From NCBI RefSeq assembly GCF_040796495.1, contig NZ_JBFNQN010000012.1, forward strand, positions 142,387 to 206,386: 64,000 bases of DNA, read 5' to 3'. The notes under the pieces are model-generated. The model was not told the origin of the DNA, did no database searches, and saw nothing but the letters and a program-made list of their open reading frames with translations. This document shows, in pieces, positions 1 to 7,291 of this stretch (the stretch's first letter is position 1; the number at the start of each line of letters is the position of its first letter). Position numbers and translations under genes: made by a program. This stretch comes from Kineococcus endophyticus. Its GTDB lineage: Bacteria; Actinomycetota; Actinomycetes; Actinomycetales; Kineococcaceae.

Positions 1-24
1 CACGTGTACCCGCACATGGGCTGA
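1..24 (+). CDS. C-terminal tail of an upstream gene (partial)
   Basis: The first 24 bases read in frame as HVYPHMG followed by TGA, and the next clear gene starts 32 bases later on the same strand. This fits the last codons of a gene cut by the window edge. Seven residues do not identify a family, and the reading frame could be chance, so no function is given. Confidence 0.3.
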   Translation, partial: HVYPHMG

Positions 25-56
25 TTGGGAGGACCGTGCGCGGGTAAGGGCCCGGC

Positions 57-530
57 ATGACTCAACCCACGGGGTCCGGAACCCGGACCGACGACCTGAG
101 CGTGTCGCACGGCCCGGGCCCGGCCGCGTCGACGACGGAGCACCGCCGCGACGAGAGCGTCGGACAGCTCGTCAGCCAGCTCACCGAGCAGATGTCCCGG
201 TTGGTCAAGGACGAGGTGCAGCTCGCCAAGGTCGACCTCACCGCCAAGGGCAAGAAGGCCGGCATCGGGATCGGGATGTTCTCCGGTGCCGGCCTGCTCG
301 CGTTCTTCGGGTTCGGGGCGCTCGTGACGACCGCGATCCTGGGTCTGGCGTACCTCGTACCGGCCTGGCTGTCCGCGCTCATCGTCGGCGTCGTCCTCTT
401 CGCCATCGCCGCGGTCCTGGCCCTGATGGGCAAGAAGGAGGTCTCGGAGGCCACGCCGCCGGTGCCGCAGGCGGCCGTGGACGGCCTCAAGCAGGACGTC
501 CAGACGGTGAAGGAAGGGCTGCACCGGTGA
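57..530 (+). CDS. Putative actinobacterial Holin-X family membrane protein
   Basis: A 157-aa protein with a polar, disordered N-terminus of about 35 residues, a charged amphipathic helix (about 36-70, with the motif RLVKDEVQLAKVDL) and two strongly hydrophobic segments (about 70-92 and 100-124), ending in a charged tail. That order is typical of the actinobacterial Holin-X/phage-holin superfamily III proteins. These are chromosomal envelope proteins of unknown role rather than proven phage lysis genes. The ATG start is preceded by TAAGGG six bases upstream, close to the leaderless promoter pattern seen at many genes here. Its stop overlaps the next GTG start (GTGA), so the three genes from 57 to 1100 form one operon. 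Confidence 0.8.
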   Translation: MTQPTGSGTRTDDLSVSHGPGPAASTTEHRRDESVGQLVSQLTEQMSRLVKDEVQLAKVDLTAKGKKAGIGIGMFSGAGLLAFFGFGALVTTAILGLAYLVPAWLSALIVGVVLFAIAAVLALMGKKEVSEATPPVPQAAVDGLKQDVQTVKEGLHR

Positions 531-823
531 GCACCCCCACCCCCGGCACGGGGCCTGTCCCCACCGACCGCGACGCCCTCGTCGAGGACATCGAGAAGAC
601 CCGCGAGCGCCTCGCGCAGACCGCCGACGCGCTCGCCGCGAAGGCCGACGTCAAGGCCCAGGCCTCGGCGAAGGTCGAGGACCTCAAGGCGACGGCGCAG
701 CACCGCGTCCGCGAGACGAGCGAACGCGCGCCCGGCACCCCGCCGCAGCAGACCGCCGTGCTCGTGGGCGTCATCGTCGCCGCGACGGCGTTCGCCGTGT
801 GGCTCGTCGTCCGGAAGCGGTGA
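527..823 (+). CDS. DUF3618 family small membrane protein
   Basis: A 98-aa protein that starts on a GTG overlapping the stop of the Holin-X gene, so it is translationally coupled. Residues about 13-70 form an acidic/basic helical region with the family-typical pattern DIEKTRERLAQTADALAAKADVK, here shown only in part as DIEKTRERLAQTADAL, and residues about 76-94 form one transmembrane helix ending in basic residues (VVRKR). Both match DUF3618. The family is usually found next to Holin-X proteins in actinobacteria, as here. Its molecular function is unknown. It is probably a membrane-anchored partner of the upstream gene. Confidence 0.8.
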   Translation: MSTPTPGTGPVPTDRDALVEDIEKTRERLAQTADALAAKADVKAQASAKVEDLKATAQHRVRETSERAPGTPPQQTAVLVGVIVAATAFAVWLVVRKR

Positions 824-830
824 GGCACCC

Positions 831-1100
831 GTGAACGCGGCCAAGCTCGTCTACCGCCCCATCGGCCTCGCGACCGGCGCCCTCGGCGGCGTCCTGGCCG
901 GCGCCGTCGTGAAGCAGGTGTGGCGCAAGGCCTCCGGCGAGGAGGACGCCCCCGACGCGCTGCAGCACGAGTACCCCTGGAAGGAGGTGCTGCTGTCGGC
1001 GGCCCTCCAGGGCCTCGTGTTCGCGGTGGTCAAGGCCGCCTCCGACCGGGGCGGCGCGGTGCTGTTCGAGAAGCTCACCGGCTCCTGGCCGGGCGACTGA
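831..1100 (+). CDS. DUF4235 family membrane protein
   Basis: An 89-aa protein beginning at GTG 831, seven bases after the DUF3618 stop. It has a glycine-rich hydrophobic segment near the N-terminus (GLATGALGGVLAGAVVKQVW) and a second hydrophobic segment (about 54-70) with the helix VLLSAALQGLVFAVVKAASD, arrangements typical of DUF4235. It is the last gene of the three-gene membrane operon. The role is unknown; the conserved triad with Holin-X and DUF3618 suggests an envelope or stress function, which is inference. Confidence 0.8.
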   Translation: MNAAKLVYRPIGLATGALGGVLAGAVVKQVWRKASGEEDAPDALQHEYPWKEVLLSAALQGLVFAVVKAASDRGGAVLFEKLTGSWPGD

Positions 1101-1146
1101 CCATCCACACCCGGGCTGTGGACAGTGTGGACAACCCTGTGCACAG
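1101..1146. promoter_or_regulatory. Cluster of DnaA-box-like 9-mers
   Basis: Four 9-mers related to the actinobacterial DnaA box TTGTCCACA lie within 46 bases: CCATCCACA at 1101-1109, TGTGGACAG at 1117-1125, TGTGGACAA at 1126-1134 (an exact reverse complement of TTGTCCACA) and TGTGCACAG at 1138-1146. Two of them abut in tandem. The site sits between convergent genes and no dnaA or dnaN is nearby, so it is unlikely to be oriC. It could be a DnaA-titration or replication-control site. Confidence 0.5.
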
Positions 1147-1170
1147 CGCCTCCGGCGTGGGGGGATCGTC

Positions 1171-1205
1171 GACGCATCGGGCCGAACCTAGGAGCCCGAT
1201 GCGTC
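1171..1205. terminator. Inverted repeat between convergent genes (likely bidirectional terminator)
   Basis: Perfect 12-bp arms (1171-1182, GACGCATCGGGC, and 1194-1205) are separated by 11 bases. The hairpin lies between the end of the DUF4235 gene and the end of the convergent LLM oxidoreductase gene. There is no T-run, as is common for high-GC actinobacterial terminators. Confidence 0.6.
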
Positions 1206-1250
1206 AACGAGCCGCACCCGCCCAGCCCGCGCGGTGACGCAGCGTCGAGG

Positions 1251-2288
1251 TCAGCTCAGCTCCTTGCGCACGAGCGGCGCGACTTCGGTCCCCAGCAGCT
1301 CGACGGCCTTCATGACGTCCGCGTGCGGCATCGTCCCGGCGGACAGGTGCAGCATGAACCGGTCGATCCCCAGGTGCTCGTGCTGGAAGAGGATCTTCTC
1401 CGCGACCTCCTCGGGCGACCCGACGAGCAGGGCGCCGCGGCGGCTGCGGGCGGCCTCGTACGACGTGTGCGAGAAGTACCCCCAGCCGCGCTCCTGCCCC
1501 AGCTGGTTCATGACGCCCTGGTAGGGCTTGAAGTGCACGGACGTCGCCTGCTGCGTCGTCGGGGCGACGAACCCGTGCGAGTGCGTCGCGATGCGCAGCA
1601 GCGACTCGTCGTGCCCGGCCTTGCGCCCCGCCTGGCGGTAGAGGTCGGCCAGCGGGGCGAACTGCTCCGGCATGCCACCGATGATCGCGATGGCCAGCGG
1701 CAGGCCGAGGGTGCCGGCGCGCACGACGGACTCGGGGTTGCCGCCGACGGCGATCCACACCGGCAGCTTCGGCTGGACGGGCAGGGGGAAGACGCCCAGC
1801 CCGGGGATCCCGGCGCGGTGCTTCCCGCCCGGCCACGTCACCGAGGAGGGGTTCTCCCGGATCGCGAGCAGCAGGTCCAGCTTCTCGGCGAACAGCTCGT
1901 CGTAGGCGTCGAGGTCGTAGCCGAAGAGCGGGAACGACTCGATGAACGAGCCGCGGCCGGCCATGATCTCCGCGCGCCCGTCCGACAGCCCGTCCAGCGT
2001 GGCGAACTGCTGGAACACCCGGACGGGGTCGTCCGAGGACAGCACGGTGACGGCCGTCGAGAGCCGGATGCGGGACGTGCGGGTGGCCGCGGCGGCCAGG
2101 ACGACGGCCGGGGCGGACGCCGCGTAGTCGGGGCGGTGGTGCTCGCCGAGGCCGTAGACGTCGAGCCCGACCTGGTCGGCGAGCTCGATCTCCTCCACGA
2201 CTTCTCGCAGCCGATCGGCGTGCGAGATGGTCGTACCCGTCCCCGGGTACGGCGTGGTCTCCGCGAACGCGCTGATCCCGATCTCCAC
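1251..2288 (-). CDS. LLM class flavin-dependent oxidoreductase (luciferase-like)
   Basis: A 345-aa protein of the bacterial luciferase-like (LLM) superfamily, a TIM-barrel that uses FMN or F420. It shows the family pattern near the N-terminus ([18 protein letters not shown], here [18 protein letters not shown]), a conserved [23 protein letters not shown] stretch ([20 protein letters not shown]) and a nucleotide-binding region around [14 protein letters not shown]. Length is normal. The substrate cannot be told from sequence. It lies 25 bases downstream of the VOC gene on the same strand, so the two are probably one operon expressed from the SoxR-controlled promoter upstream of the VOC gene. 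The start is GTG. Confidence 0.85.
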   Translation of the reverse strand: MEIGISAFAETTPYPGTGTTISHADRLREVVEEIELADQVGLDVYGLGEHHRPDYAASAPAVVLAAAATRTSRIRLSTAVTVLSSDDPVRVFQQFATLDGLSDGRAEIMAGRGSFIESFPLFGYDLDAYDELFAEKLDLLLAIRENPSSVTWPGGKHRAGIPGLGVFPLPVQPKLPVWIAVGGNPESVVRAGTLGLPLAIAIIGGMPEQFAPLADLYRQAGRKAGHDESLLRIATHSHGFVAPTTQQATSVHFKPYQGVMNQLGQERGWGYFSHTSYEAARSRRGALLVGSPEEVAEKILFQHEHLGIDRFMLHLSAGTMPHADVMKAVELLGTEVAPLVRKELS

Positions 2289-2313
2289 GATGCCCAGCCC
2301 CTTGCTTGAAGTC

Positions 2314-2988
2314 TCAACGATACGAGACGAGCGTACCCGGGTTCAGCAGCAGAGCGCCACGACCGCGTGTCCCCGACAGCGTGACGTCCAGCCGGGTCGC
2401 GCGGGCCGGCCGGTCCCGCGTCGGGAACCAGGGCCGGTCCGGGGCGACGAGCACGAGCAGTCCCTCGTCGTCGCCGACGGCCGTGAACTGCGGCGACCCC
2501 GGCCCGCCGAACGTCGGCAGCCCCGCTCCGCGCGCCAGCCGCTCGCGCGCCGTCGGGACGCACGCGACGGGCACGCCGACCTCGCTGACGCCCAGCAGGT
2601 GCTCCGGCCCGAACGCCGCACCGCCGAGCCGGTGCGGGAGGCGACGCCGCGCGACCAGCTCGAGCACCGTGCCCCCCGGGGCGTCCTCGAAGTAGACCGA
2701 GCAGCCGTCCCACGACGGCGACAGCTCCACGAGCCCGTCGCCCAGGACCGTCGCCCGCTCCCGCAGCCAGGCCAGGGCGGCGGGTCCGGCGTCCCCGGGG
2801 ACGGTGATCGCCAGGTGCTGCGTGCCGGGCTGCGCGTCGGGGTCGGGGACGAGCTGCAGCGACGTCCAACCCACCTCCACGACACAGCTGGCCTCGGCCT
2901 CGTGGACGGTCAGCCCGAGGGCGTCGCGCCAGAAGGCCGCGCTGCGGCGGACGTCGGGGACGGGGAGGACGACGTGGTCGATGCGCAC
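2314..2988 (-). CDS. VOC family protein (glyoxalase/bleomycin-resistance fold)
   Basis: A 224-aa protein with the glyoxalase/dioxygenase pattern [24 protein letters not shown] at the N-terminus, seen here in part as [17 protein letters not shown], and a repeat of the fold after about residue 125 ([14 protein letters not shown]). Possible metal ligands are the first His (residue 5) and glutamates such as the one in GGTVLELVA. The GTG start lies seven bases after a TGGTCT -10 candidate, so the transcript may be leaderless. It is the first gene of a two-gene operon with the LLM oxidoreductase and is divergent from soxR, which suggests a role in handling redox-active or electrophilic compounds. 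Substrate unknown. Confidence 0.8.
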   Translation of the reverse strand: MRIDHVVLPVPDVRRSAAFWRDALGLTVHEAEASCVVEVGWTSLQLVPDPDAQPGTQHLAITVPGDAGPAALAWLRERATVLGDGLVELSPSWDGCSVYFEDAPGGTVLELVARRRLPHRLGGAAFGPEHLLGVSEVGVPVACVPTARERLARGAGLPTFGGPGSPQFTAVGDDEGLLVLVAPDRPWFPTRDRPARATRLDVTLSGTRGRGALLLNPGTLVSYR

Positions 2989-2995
2989 GCAGGGC

Positions 2996-3026
2996 AGACC
3001 ACCAGCTCCAGTGCACTGCAGGTCAA
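2996..3026 (-). promoter_or_regulatory. SoxR-type promoter of the VOC/LLM operon
   Basis: Reading leftward, TTGACC (3021-3026) is followed by a 19-bp spacer and then TGGTCT (2996-3001), seven bases before the VOC start. The 19-bp spacing is characteristic of MerR-family-activated promoters. The 16-bp near-palindrome CTCCAGTGCACTGCAG (3006-3021) fills the spacer, with only one mismatch between arms. The rightward soxR gene has its own -10-like CAAGAT at 3024-3029. Confidence 0.6.
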
Positions 3027-3035
3027 GATGGGTCC

Positions 3036-3497
3036 GTGGCGGAGCTGCTGAGCATCGGGACGGTCGCGGCGCGGGCGGGGGTGTCCGTCGCGGCGCTGCG
3101 GCACTACGAGGAGCGCGGACTCGTGCACCCGGTGCGGGACGCCGCCGGCCGGCGCCGCTTCCCCCGCCACGTCCTGCGCCGCCTCGCGGTCGTCGCGGCG
3201 GGTCAGCGCGTCGGCCTGTCGCTGGCCGACATCGCCGAGGCCCTGTCGACGCTGCCGACCGACCGCGCCCCCTCGGCGCGGGAGTGGGCGGGCGTGGGGA
3301 AGCGGTGGCAGATGCTCCTCGACCAGCGCATCCGCGAGCTCCAGATCCTGCGGACGTCCCTCACGGGCTGCATCGGCTGCGGGTGCCTGTCGATGACCCG
3401 GTGCACCCTGTTCAACCCTCACGACGAGGCGGCCGCCGAGGGCGAGGGGTCTCGGTGGCTGCGCGAGGCGACCACGGACGGTGAGCCGATGGTCTAG
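3036..3497 (+). CDS. soxR: Redox-sensing MerR-family activator SoxR
   Basis: A 153-aa MerR-family regulator: an N-terminal winged helix (LSIGTVAARAGVSVAALRHYE), a dimerisation helix, and the SoxR [2Fe-2S] cluster signature CIGCGCLSMTRC with C112, C115, C117 and C123 (spacing C-x2-C-x-C-x5-C). SoxR is activated when redox-cycling compounds oxidise its cluster. The GTG start follows CAAGAT plus six bases, so the mRNA is probably leaderless. It is divergent from a VOC/LLM oxidoreductase operon whose promoter has the long spacer expected of a SoxR target. In actinobacteria SoxR usually controls a few redox enzymes rather than soxS, which fits this arrangement. Confidence 0.93.
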   Translation: MAELLSIGTVAARAGVSVAALRHYEERGLVHPVRDAAGRRRFPRHVLRRLAVVAAGQRVGLSLADIAEALSTLPTDRAPSAREWAGVGKRWQMLLDQRIRELQILRTSLTGCIGCGCLSMTRCTLFNPHDEAAAEGEGSRWLREATTDGEPMV

Positions 3498-3517
3498 ATG
3501 GGCACTAGGTTCGGGAC

Positions 3518-5539
3518 GTGGTCGCCCGTCTGCCCTTCGGAACCGCGACGGACCTCCGTCGCGCGTACGAGGACGTCGACTGGTCGGCGACGGCGGTGGG
3601 GCACCCCGACTCCTGGCCCCGTGCGCTGCGCCGCGCGCTGGAGCTGGCGCTGGAGACCCGCTTCGCCATCGTCATCTGCTGGGGCCCGGACCTGGAGATG
3701 CTCTACAACCAGGCCTACGTGGAGATGATCGGCGACAAGCACCCCGCGGCGCTGGGTCGTCCGGTCCGGGACGTCTTCGCTGAGGCGTGGGACGACCTGG
3801 CGCCCCTCTTCGCGCAGGCCCGCTCCGGCGAGGCCGTCTGGTTCGAGGACATGCCGGTCGTCATGGACCGCCACGGGCACCCCGAGGAGACCTACTTCAC
3901 GTTCTCCTACTCCCCGGTCCGCGACGACGACGGCGAGATCGCCGGCGTCATGGACATCGCGGCCGAGACGACCCGCCAGGTCCAGGACCACCGGCGCCTC
4001 GAGCTGCTCACCCGCCTCGGCGACCTCGCGTCGGAGCTGCAGCCGCCCGCCGAGCTGGCCCGCAAGGCGCTCGACGTGCTGTCCACGGCCCCGCTGGACC
4101 TGCCGGCGGTCGACCTGCAGCTGCCCGGCGGTCCCACGACGCTGCCCTCCCCGCCGGCGCCCCTCTCGCCCCGGCAGGTGCTCGTCGAGGATACCGCCGA
4201 CGGCCGGCTGGCCTGGGTGCGGATCCCTGCCGCGCTCGGCGGGGAGTCGCCCGGCGTGCTCGCCGCGCGCCTCAGCGAGCTGGTGCCCCTCGACGCGGCC
4301 TACCGCGACTTCCTGCGCCTGACCGCGGCCACCGTCGGTGACGCGCTGTCGGCCGCCGCGTCCTACGAGGCCGAACGCCGGCGCGCCGACCTGCAGGAGT
4401 GGCAGGCCCAGCGGCTCGCGGGGCTGGTCGCCGTCGCGCAGGCGCTGCCGACGGTCGAGACCGAGGACGACGTCCTGCGGGTCCTCGGCCGTGGCGCCGC
4501 GGGACTGCTGGGCGCCGACGGCATCGTCCTGGGCCTGCTCGAGGACGGTGCGCTGCGCGTGCGCGGTGACGAGCGCGACCCCGCCGTCGGGGCCCTCGGG
4601 GCCGCCCTGCGCGGGACGGCGGTCGTCTCCGACGACGGTGCGACCGCCTGGCCCCTGTGGGTGGGCGACCGCGTCATCGGGGCGCTGGGGTTGTCGTGGC
4701 GCTCGCCCCGGGAGCTGTCGGCCGAGGACACCGACCTGCTGACTGCCCTGACGGCGTCCACGGCGCAGGCGCTGGACCGGGTGCGGGCCACCCAGGCCGA
4801 GCGCACCGCCGCCGCGGCCGTCCGGACGATGGCAGAGACGCTGCAGCGCAGTCTGCTGACGTCCGCGCCGCAGCCGGAGCACCTCGAGACCGCCGTCCGC
4901 TACCTCCCCGCGGCCGAGCACGCGCAGGTCGGCGGGGACTGGCACGACGCGTTCCTCACCGCGGCCGGGGCCGCCTGCCTCGTCATCGGCGACGTCACCG
5001 GCCACGACCAGGACGCCGCGGCGGCCATGGGGCAGGTGCGCAACCTCCTGCGCGGCATCGGCTACTCCCTGGAGGTCTCGCCCGCGGCCGCCCTGTCCGC
5101 GCTCGACCGCGCGATGCGCGACCTCGGCGTCGGCGCGCTCGCGACGGGCATCCTCGCCACCGTCGAACCGCTCGAGGGCTCCTCGACGTGGCGGTTGCGC
5201 TGGTCCAACGCGGGCCACATGCCGCCGCTCGTCGTGGACCCCGACGGCACGGTCGAACTGCTGCGCACCAGTCCCGACCTGCTGCTGGGGCTCGAGGCGG
5301 GCTTCGTCCGCGCCGACCACGTCCACGGCCTGTCGCCGGGGGCGACGGTGCTGCTCTACACCGACGGGCTCGTGGAGCGCCGCGGGGCGTCCCTGGACGA
5401 GGGTCTGGCCTGGCTCGCCCGGACGGCGGAGAAGTTCGCGGGGTCGGGCCCTGAGGAGCTGTGCGACGGCGTCCTGCAGCTCGTCGACGGTCACGCCGAG
5501 GACGACGTCGCGGTCCTCGCGGTGCGCGTCCGGCCCTGA
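3518..5539 (+). CDS. PAS/GAF-domain SpoIIE-family serine phosphatase
   Basis: A 673-aa signalling protein. A PAS domain spans about 45-150 (CWGPDLEMLYNQAY, then FTFSYSPVRDDDGEIAGV), a GAF-like domain about 300-430, and a PP2C/SpoIIE phosphatase about 455-672. Catalytic metal-binding motifs are present: GGDWHDAF near 472, IGDVTGHD near 490, LYTDGLVERR near 613 and DDVAVLAV near 662. Such proteins dephosphorylate anti-sigma-factor antagonists in partner-switching pathways; no cognate kinase or antagonist gene is nearby. The GTG start follows TAGGTT plus six bases, indicating a leaderless mRNA. It ends inside the 3' end of the convergent HEXXH gene (49-base overlap). Confidence 0.9.
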   Translation: MVARLPFGTATDLRRAYEDVDWSATAVGHPDSWPRALRRALELALETRFAIVICWGPDLEMLYNQAYVEMIGDKHPAALGRPVRDVFAEAWDDLAPLFAQARSGEAVWFEDMPVVMDRHGHPEETYFTFSYSPVRDDDGEIAGVMDIAAETTRQVQDHRRLELLTRLGDLASELQPPAELARKALDVLSTAPLDLPAVDLQLPGGPTTLPSPPAPLSPRQVLVEDTADGRLAWVRIPAALGGESPGVLAARLSELVPLDAAYRDFLRLTAATVGDALSAAASYEAERRRADLQEWQAQRLAGLVAVAQALPTVETEDDVLRVLGRGAAGLLGADGIVLGLLEDGALRVRGDERDPAVGALGAALRGTAVVSDDGATAWPLWVGDRVIGALGLSWRSPRELSAEDTDLLTALTASTAQALDRVRATQAERTAAAAVRTMAETLQRSLLTSAPQPEHLETAVRYLPAAEHAQVGGDWHDAFLTAAGAACLVIGDVTGHDQDAAAAMGQVRNLLRGIGYSLEVSPAAALSALDRAMRDLGVGALATGILATVEPLEGSSTWRLRWSNAGHMPPLVVDPDGTVELLRTSPDLLLGLEAGFVRADHVHGLSPGATVLLYTDGLVERRGASLDEGLAWLARTAEKFAGSGPEELCDGVLQLVDGHAEDDVAVLAVRVRP

Positions 5540-5943
5540 CGCCGGCGCCGCGGCGGGTGGGCGTAACCGCCGTCCTCCAGCCCGGCCCACCGCTCGAAGA
5601 CGTTGCGGTGCGGGAGGTTCCGCGTCACCAGGGCGTTGAGGCCGTAGAGCGTGGCGAACGGCAACGTCCCCAGCAGCGCGTACTGGTCGGCGTGCCGCAG
5701 TTCGTGCCGCCTCCGGCGTTCCCCGCCGAGCTCGCCGTACAGCCAGACGTTCCCGACGGTCGTCCCGCCCCGGCCGTACGTGCCGCGGGGCATCCCGGAG
5801 CACTCGACGAAGAGGTCGTCCCCGACGAACACGGTGGCCCCGTGGTGCAGCGCCCAGGCGAGCGCGAGCGTGCTGGCGGGCAGGTTGCGGGCGGCGCGGA
5901 CCGCGATCCAGGCCCAGGAAGCAGAAGAGCGCCGGTCCCTCAC
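5491..5943 (-). CDS. Small conserved protein with an HEXXH motif
   Basis: A protein of about 150 aa. The ORF reads upstream through the tRNA gene, so the GTG at 5943, just inside the tRNA 3' end, is the first sensible start. It has a hydrophobic N-terminal helix (WAWIAVRAARNLPASTLALA), a beta-rich middle (GATVFVGDDLFVECSGMP) and the strongly conserved-looking block ERRRRHELRHADQYALLG, which contains HELRH, a perfect HEXXH zinc-protease signature. The C-terminal FERWAGLEDGGY is followed by a basic tail that overlaps the convergent phosphatase gene. I do not recognise a characterised family. The motif suggests, but does not prove, a metallopeptidase-like fold. Confidence 0.65.
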   Translation of the reverse strand: MRDRRSSASWAWIAVRAARNLPASTLALAWALHHGATVFVGDDLFVECSGMPRGTYGRGGTTVGNVWLYGELGGERRRRHELRHADQYALLGTLPFATLYGLNALVTRNLPHRNVFERWAGLEDGGYAHPPRRRRQGRTRTARTATSSSA

Positions 5944-5966
5944 GGGGACCGACGCTACTTCCAGAG

Positions 5967-6039
5967 AGCGGACGACGAGACTCGAACTCGCGACCCTAAC
6001 CTTGGCAAGGTTATGCGCTACCAACTGCGCTACGTCCGC
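5967..6039 (-). tRNA. tRNA-Gly (anticodon GCC)
   Basis: On the minus strand a complete cloverleaf is readable. The acceptor stem GCGGACG pairs with CGTCCGC, the D stem is GCGC/GCGC around AGTTGGTA, the anticodon stem TAACC/GGTTA encloses TTGCCAA (anticodon GCC), and the T arm is GCGAG-TTCGAGT-CTCGT. Length is 73 nt with discriminator U and no encoded CCA. It stands alone between the HEXXH gene and the GH6 gene. Confidence 0.97.
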
Positions 6040-6055
6040 ACGTGCAGTGACGACT

Positions 6056-7048
6056 CTACACGCCGACCAGGGCGAGGGCGTACCCCTCGAACCACTCCCC
6101 GGCCGCGGGTTCACCCGGACGGCAGCTCCCGTCGGACTCCCCGGGGCGCTTCACCCACAACCAGGCGTCGACGACGTCCTCGCCCGTGAGCGTCGTGGGC
6201 AGGCGCCCGATCCGGCGTCCCGGCGGGTTGCACCAGTCCTCGTCGCGGCCCGTGGCGACCGGCGCGCCCGCCCCGTTCCGGCTCGTGTCGACGACGAAGT
6301 GCGCCCCGCCCAGGAGGTGGGACAGCTTGCGGCCGTAGGCGACCGTGACGTCCGTGGGCTGGAAGTTCGAGACGTTGAGCGCGAAGCCCGCGGCCCGGTC
6401 GATCCCCGCCGCCCGCAGCGCCGTCGCCAGCGCCGGCAGGTCCTGCACCCAGCCCGCGTGCCCCGCGTCGACGTAGACGTGGGTGCCGGGCAGGGCGGCG
6501 AGGACCTCGACGGCGCGGCGCAGCAGCCCGAGCCGGTCCCGCCGGTCGACGCCCGAGCAGCCCGTGACGGCGAAGGCCACGGCGTCCGGTTCGAGGACGA
6601 CGACGGCCGGCCGGTCGCCGATGCCGGCGGCCAGGTCACGGATCCAGGCGAGGTAGGCGTCGTCGTCCGCGGCGCCGCCGGCGGAGAAGGACCCGCAGTC
6701 GCGGCCGGGGACGTCGTAGGCGACGAGGACGGGCAGCTCGCCGGCGGCCGCTGCAGCCGTCGTCAGGGCGCGGGCCCGCTCACGCGGGGCGTCACCGGTG
6801 AACCACGTCGCCGTCGGCGCCTGCGCCAGGGGGCGCAGCGCGTCGGCGAGGTCGGTGCGTCCGGCCGTCTCGTAGGCGGCGAGCTGGGCGTGGGCCAGGG
6901 AGTCCGGGTCGGACCAGAGCGGGCGCAGGCCGAGACGCGGCACGGACTCGCCCACGGCACCTCCCCCCACGGTCAGCGCGGCGACGAGCCCGCCGACGAC
7001 CCCCAGCACACCCGCGCGCCGCAGCGGTCCCCGCACCACGTCCACCAC
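6056..7048 (-). CDS. Secreted glycoside hydrolase family 6 (cellulase)
   Basis: About 330 aa with all GH6 landmarks in order: YDVPGRDCGSFSAGG (catalytic-acid loop), VVVLEPDAVAF, VYVDAGHAGW, LNVSNF, FVVDTSRNG, DEDWCNPPGRRIG and LWVKRPGESDGSC. GH6 enzymes are inverting endo- or exo-beta-1,4-glucanases; which type cannot be decided here. The N-terminus has basic residues followed by a hydrophobic segment (VLGVVGGLVAALTVGGGAVG), consistent with a signal peptide. There is no carbohydrate-binding module. The start is uncertain: in-frame GTGs lie at 7093, 7048, 7045 and 7039. GTG 7048 is chosen because it leaves a normal-length signal peptide. Longer readings run far upstream without support. Confidence 0.88.
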   Translation of the reverse strand: MVDVVRGPLRRAGVLGVVGGLVAALTVGGGAVGESVPRLGLRPLWSDPDSLAHAQLAAYETAGRTDLADALRPLAQAPTATWFTGDAPRERARALTTAAAAAGELPVLVAYDVPGRDCGSFSAGGAADDDAYLAWIRDLAAGIGDRPAVVVLEPDAVAFAVTGCSGVDRRDRLGLLRRAVEVLAALPGTHVYVDAGHAGWVQDLPALATALRAAGIDRAAGFALNVSNFQPTDVTVAYGRKLSHLLGGAHFVVDTSRNGAGAPVATGRDEDWCNPPGRRIGRLPTTLTGEDVVDAWLWVKRPGESDGSCRPGEPAAGEWFEGYALALVGV

Positions 7049-7180
7049 CCGTCGAGCGGGCCGGTCCCGCAGCCGCCAGTCCACCGCACGCACCGGCCCG
7101 CCGACCACGCCCGGTGACCGCCGTGGACCCGCCCGGGTGAGCGGACCGCCCGTGCGGCCCAGTCCCCCACCCCCCCCGGT

Positions 7181-7252
7181 CCCGCGTGGAAAACACTCTT
7201 TCCGCCCCTCCACGCCCCTTCCTGAGGGCGGAAAGTGTGTTTTCCACGCGGG
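7181..7252. repeat. Long inverted repeat in a divergent intergenic region
   Basis: Arms of 26 bp (7181-7206 and 7227-7252) match at 25 positions and are separated by 20 bases. The outer part of the arm contains GTGGAAAACAC. The element lies between the divergent GH6 and GNAT genes, so it is not an obvious terminator. It could be an operator, a cruciform or a mobile palindromic unit. Confidence 0.75.
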
Positions 7253-7291
7253 CCCTGGAAGCGGCGGACGACGCAGGGTCACGATGGGGGC

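Noticed and set aside
57..1100. Prophage remnant suggested by the holin-family gene
   Set aside because: Holin-X, DUF3618 and DUF4235 are a common chromosomal actinobacterial set; no phage structural, integrase or lysin genes are nearby.
1101..1146. Chromosomal replication origin
   Set aside because: No dnaA, dnaN, rpmH or AT-rich unwinding region accompanies the DnaA-box-like sites.
3494..5803. 769-aa open frame on the minus strand opposite the SpoIIE phosphatase
   Set aside because: It is a GC-rich shadow frame with Arg/Gly/Pro-dominated composition and no domain; the plus strand encodes clear PAS, GAF and phosphatase motifs.
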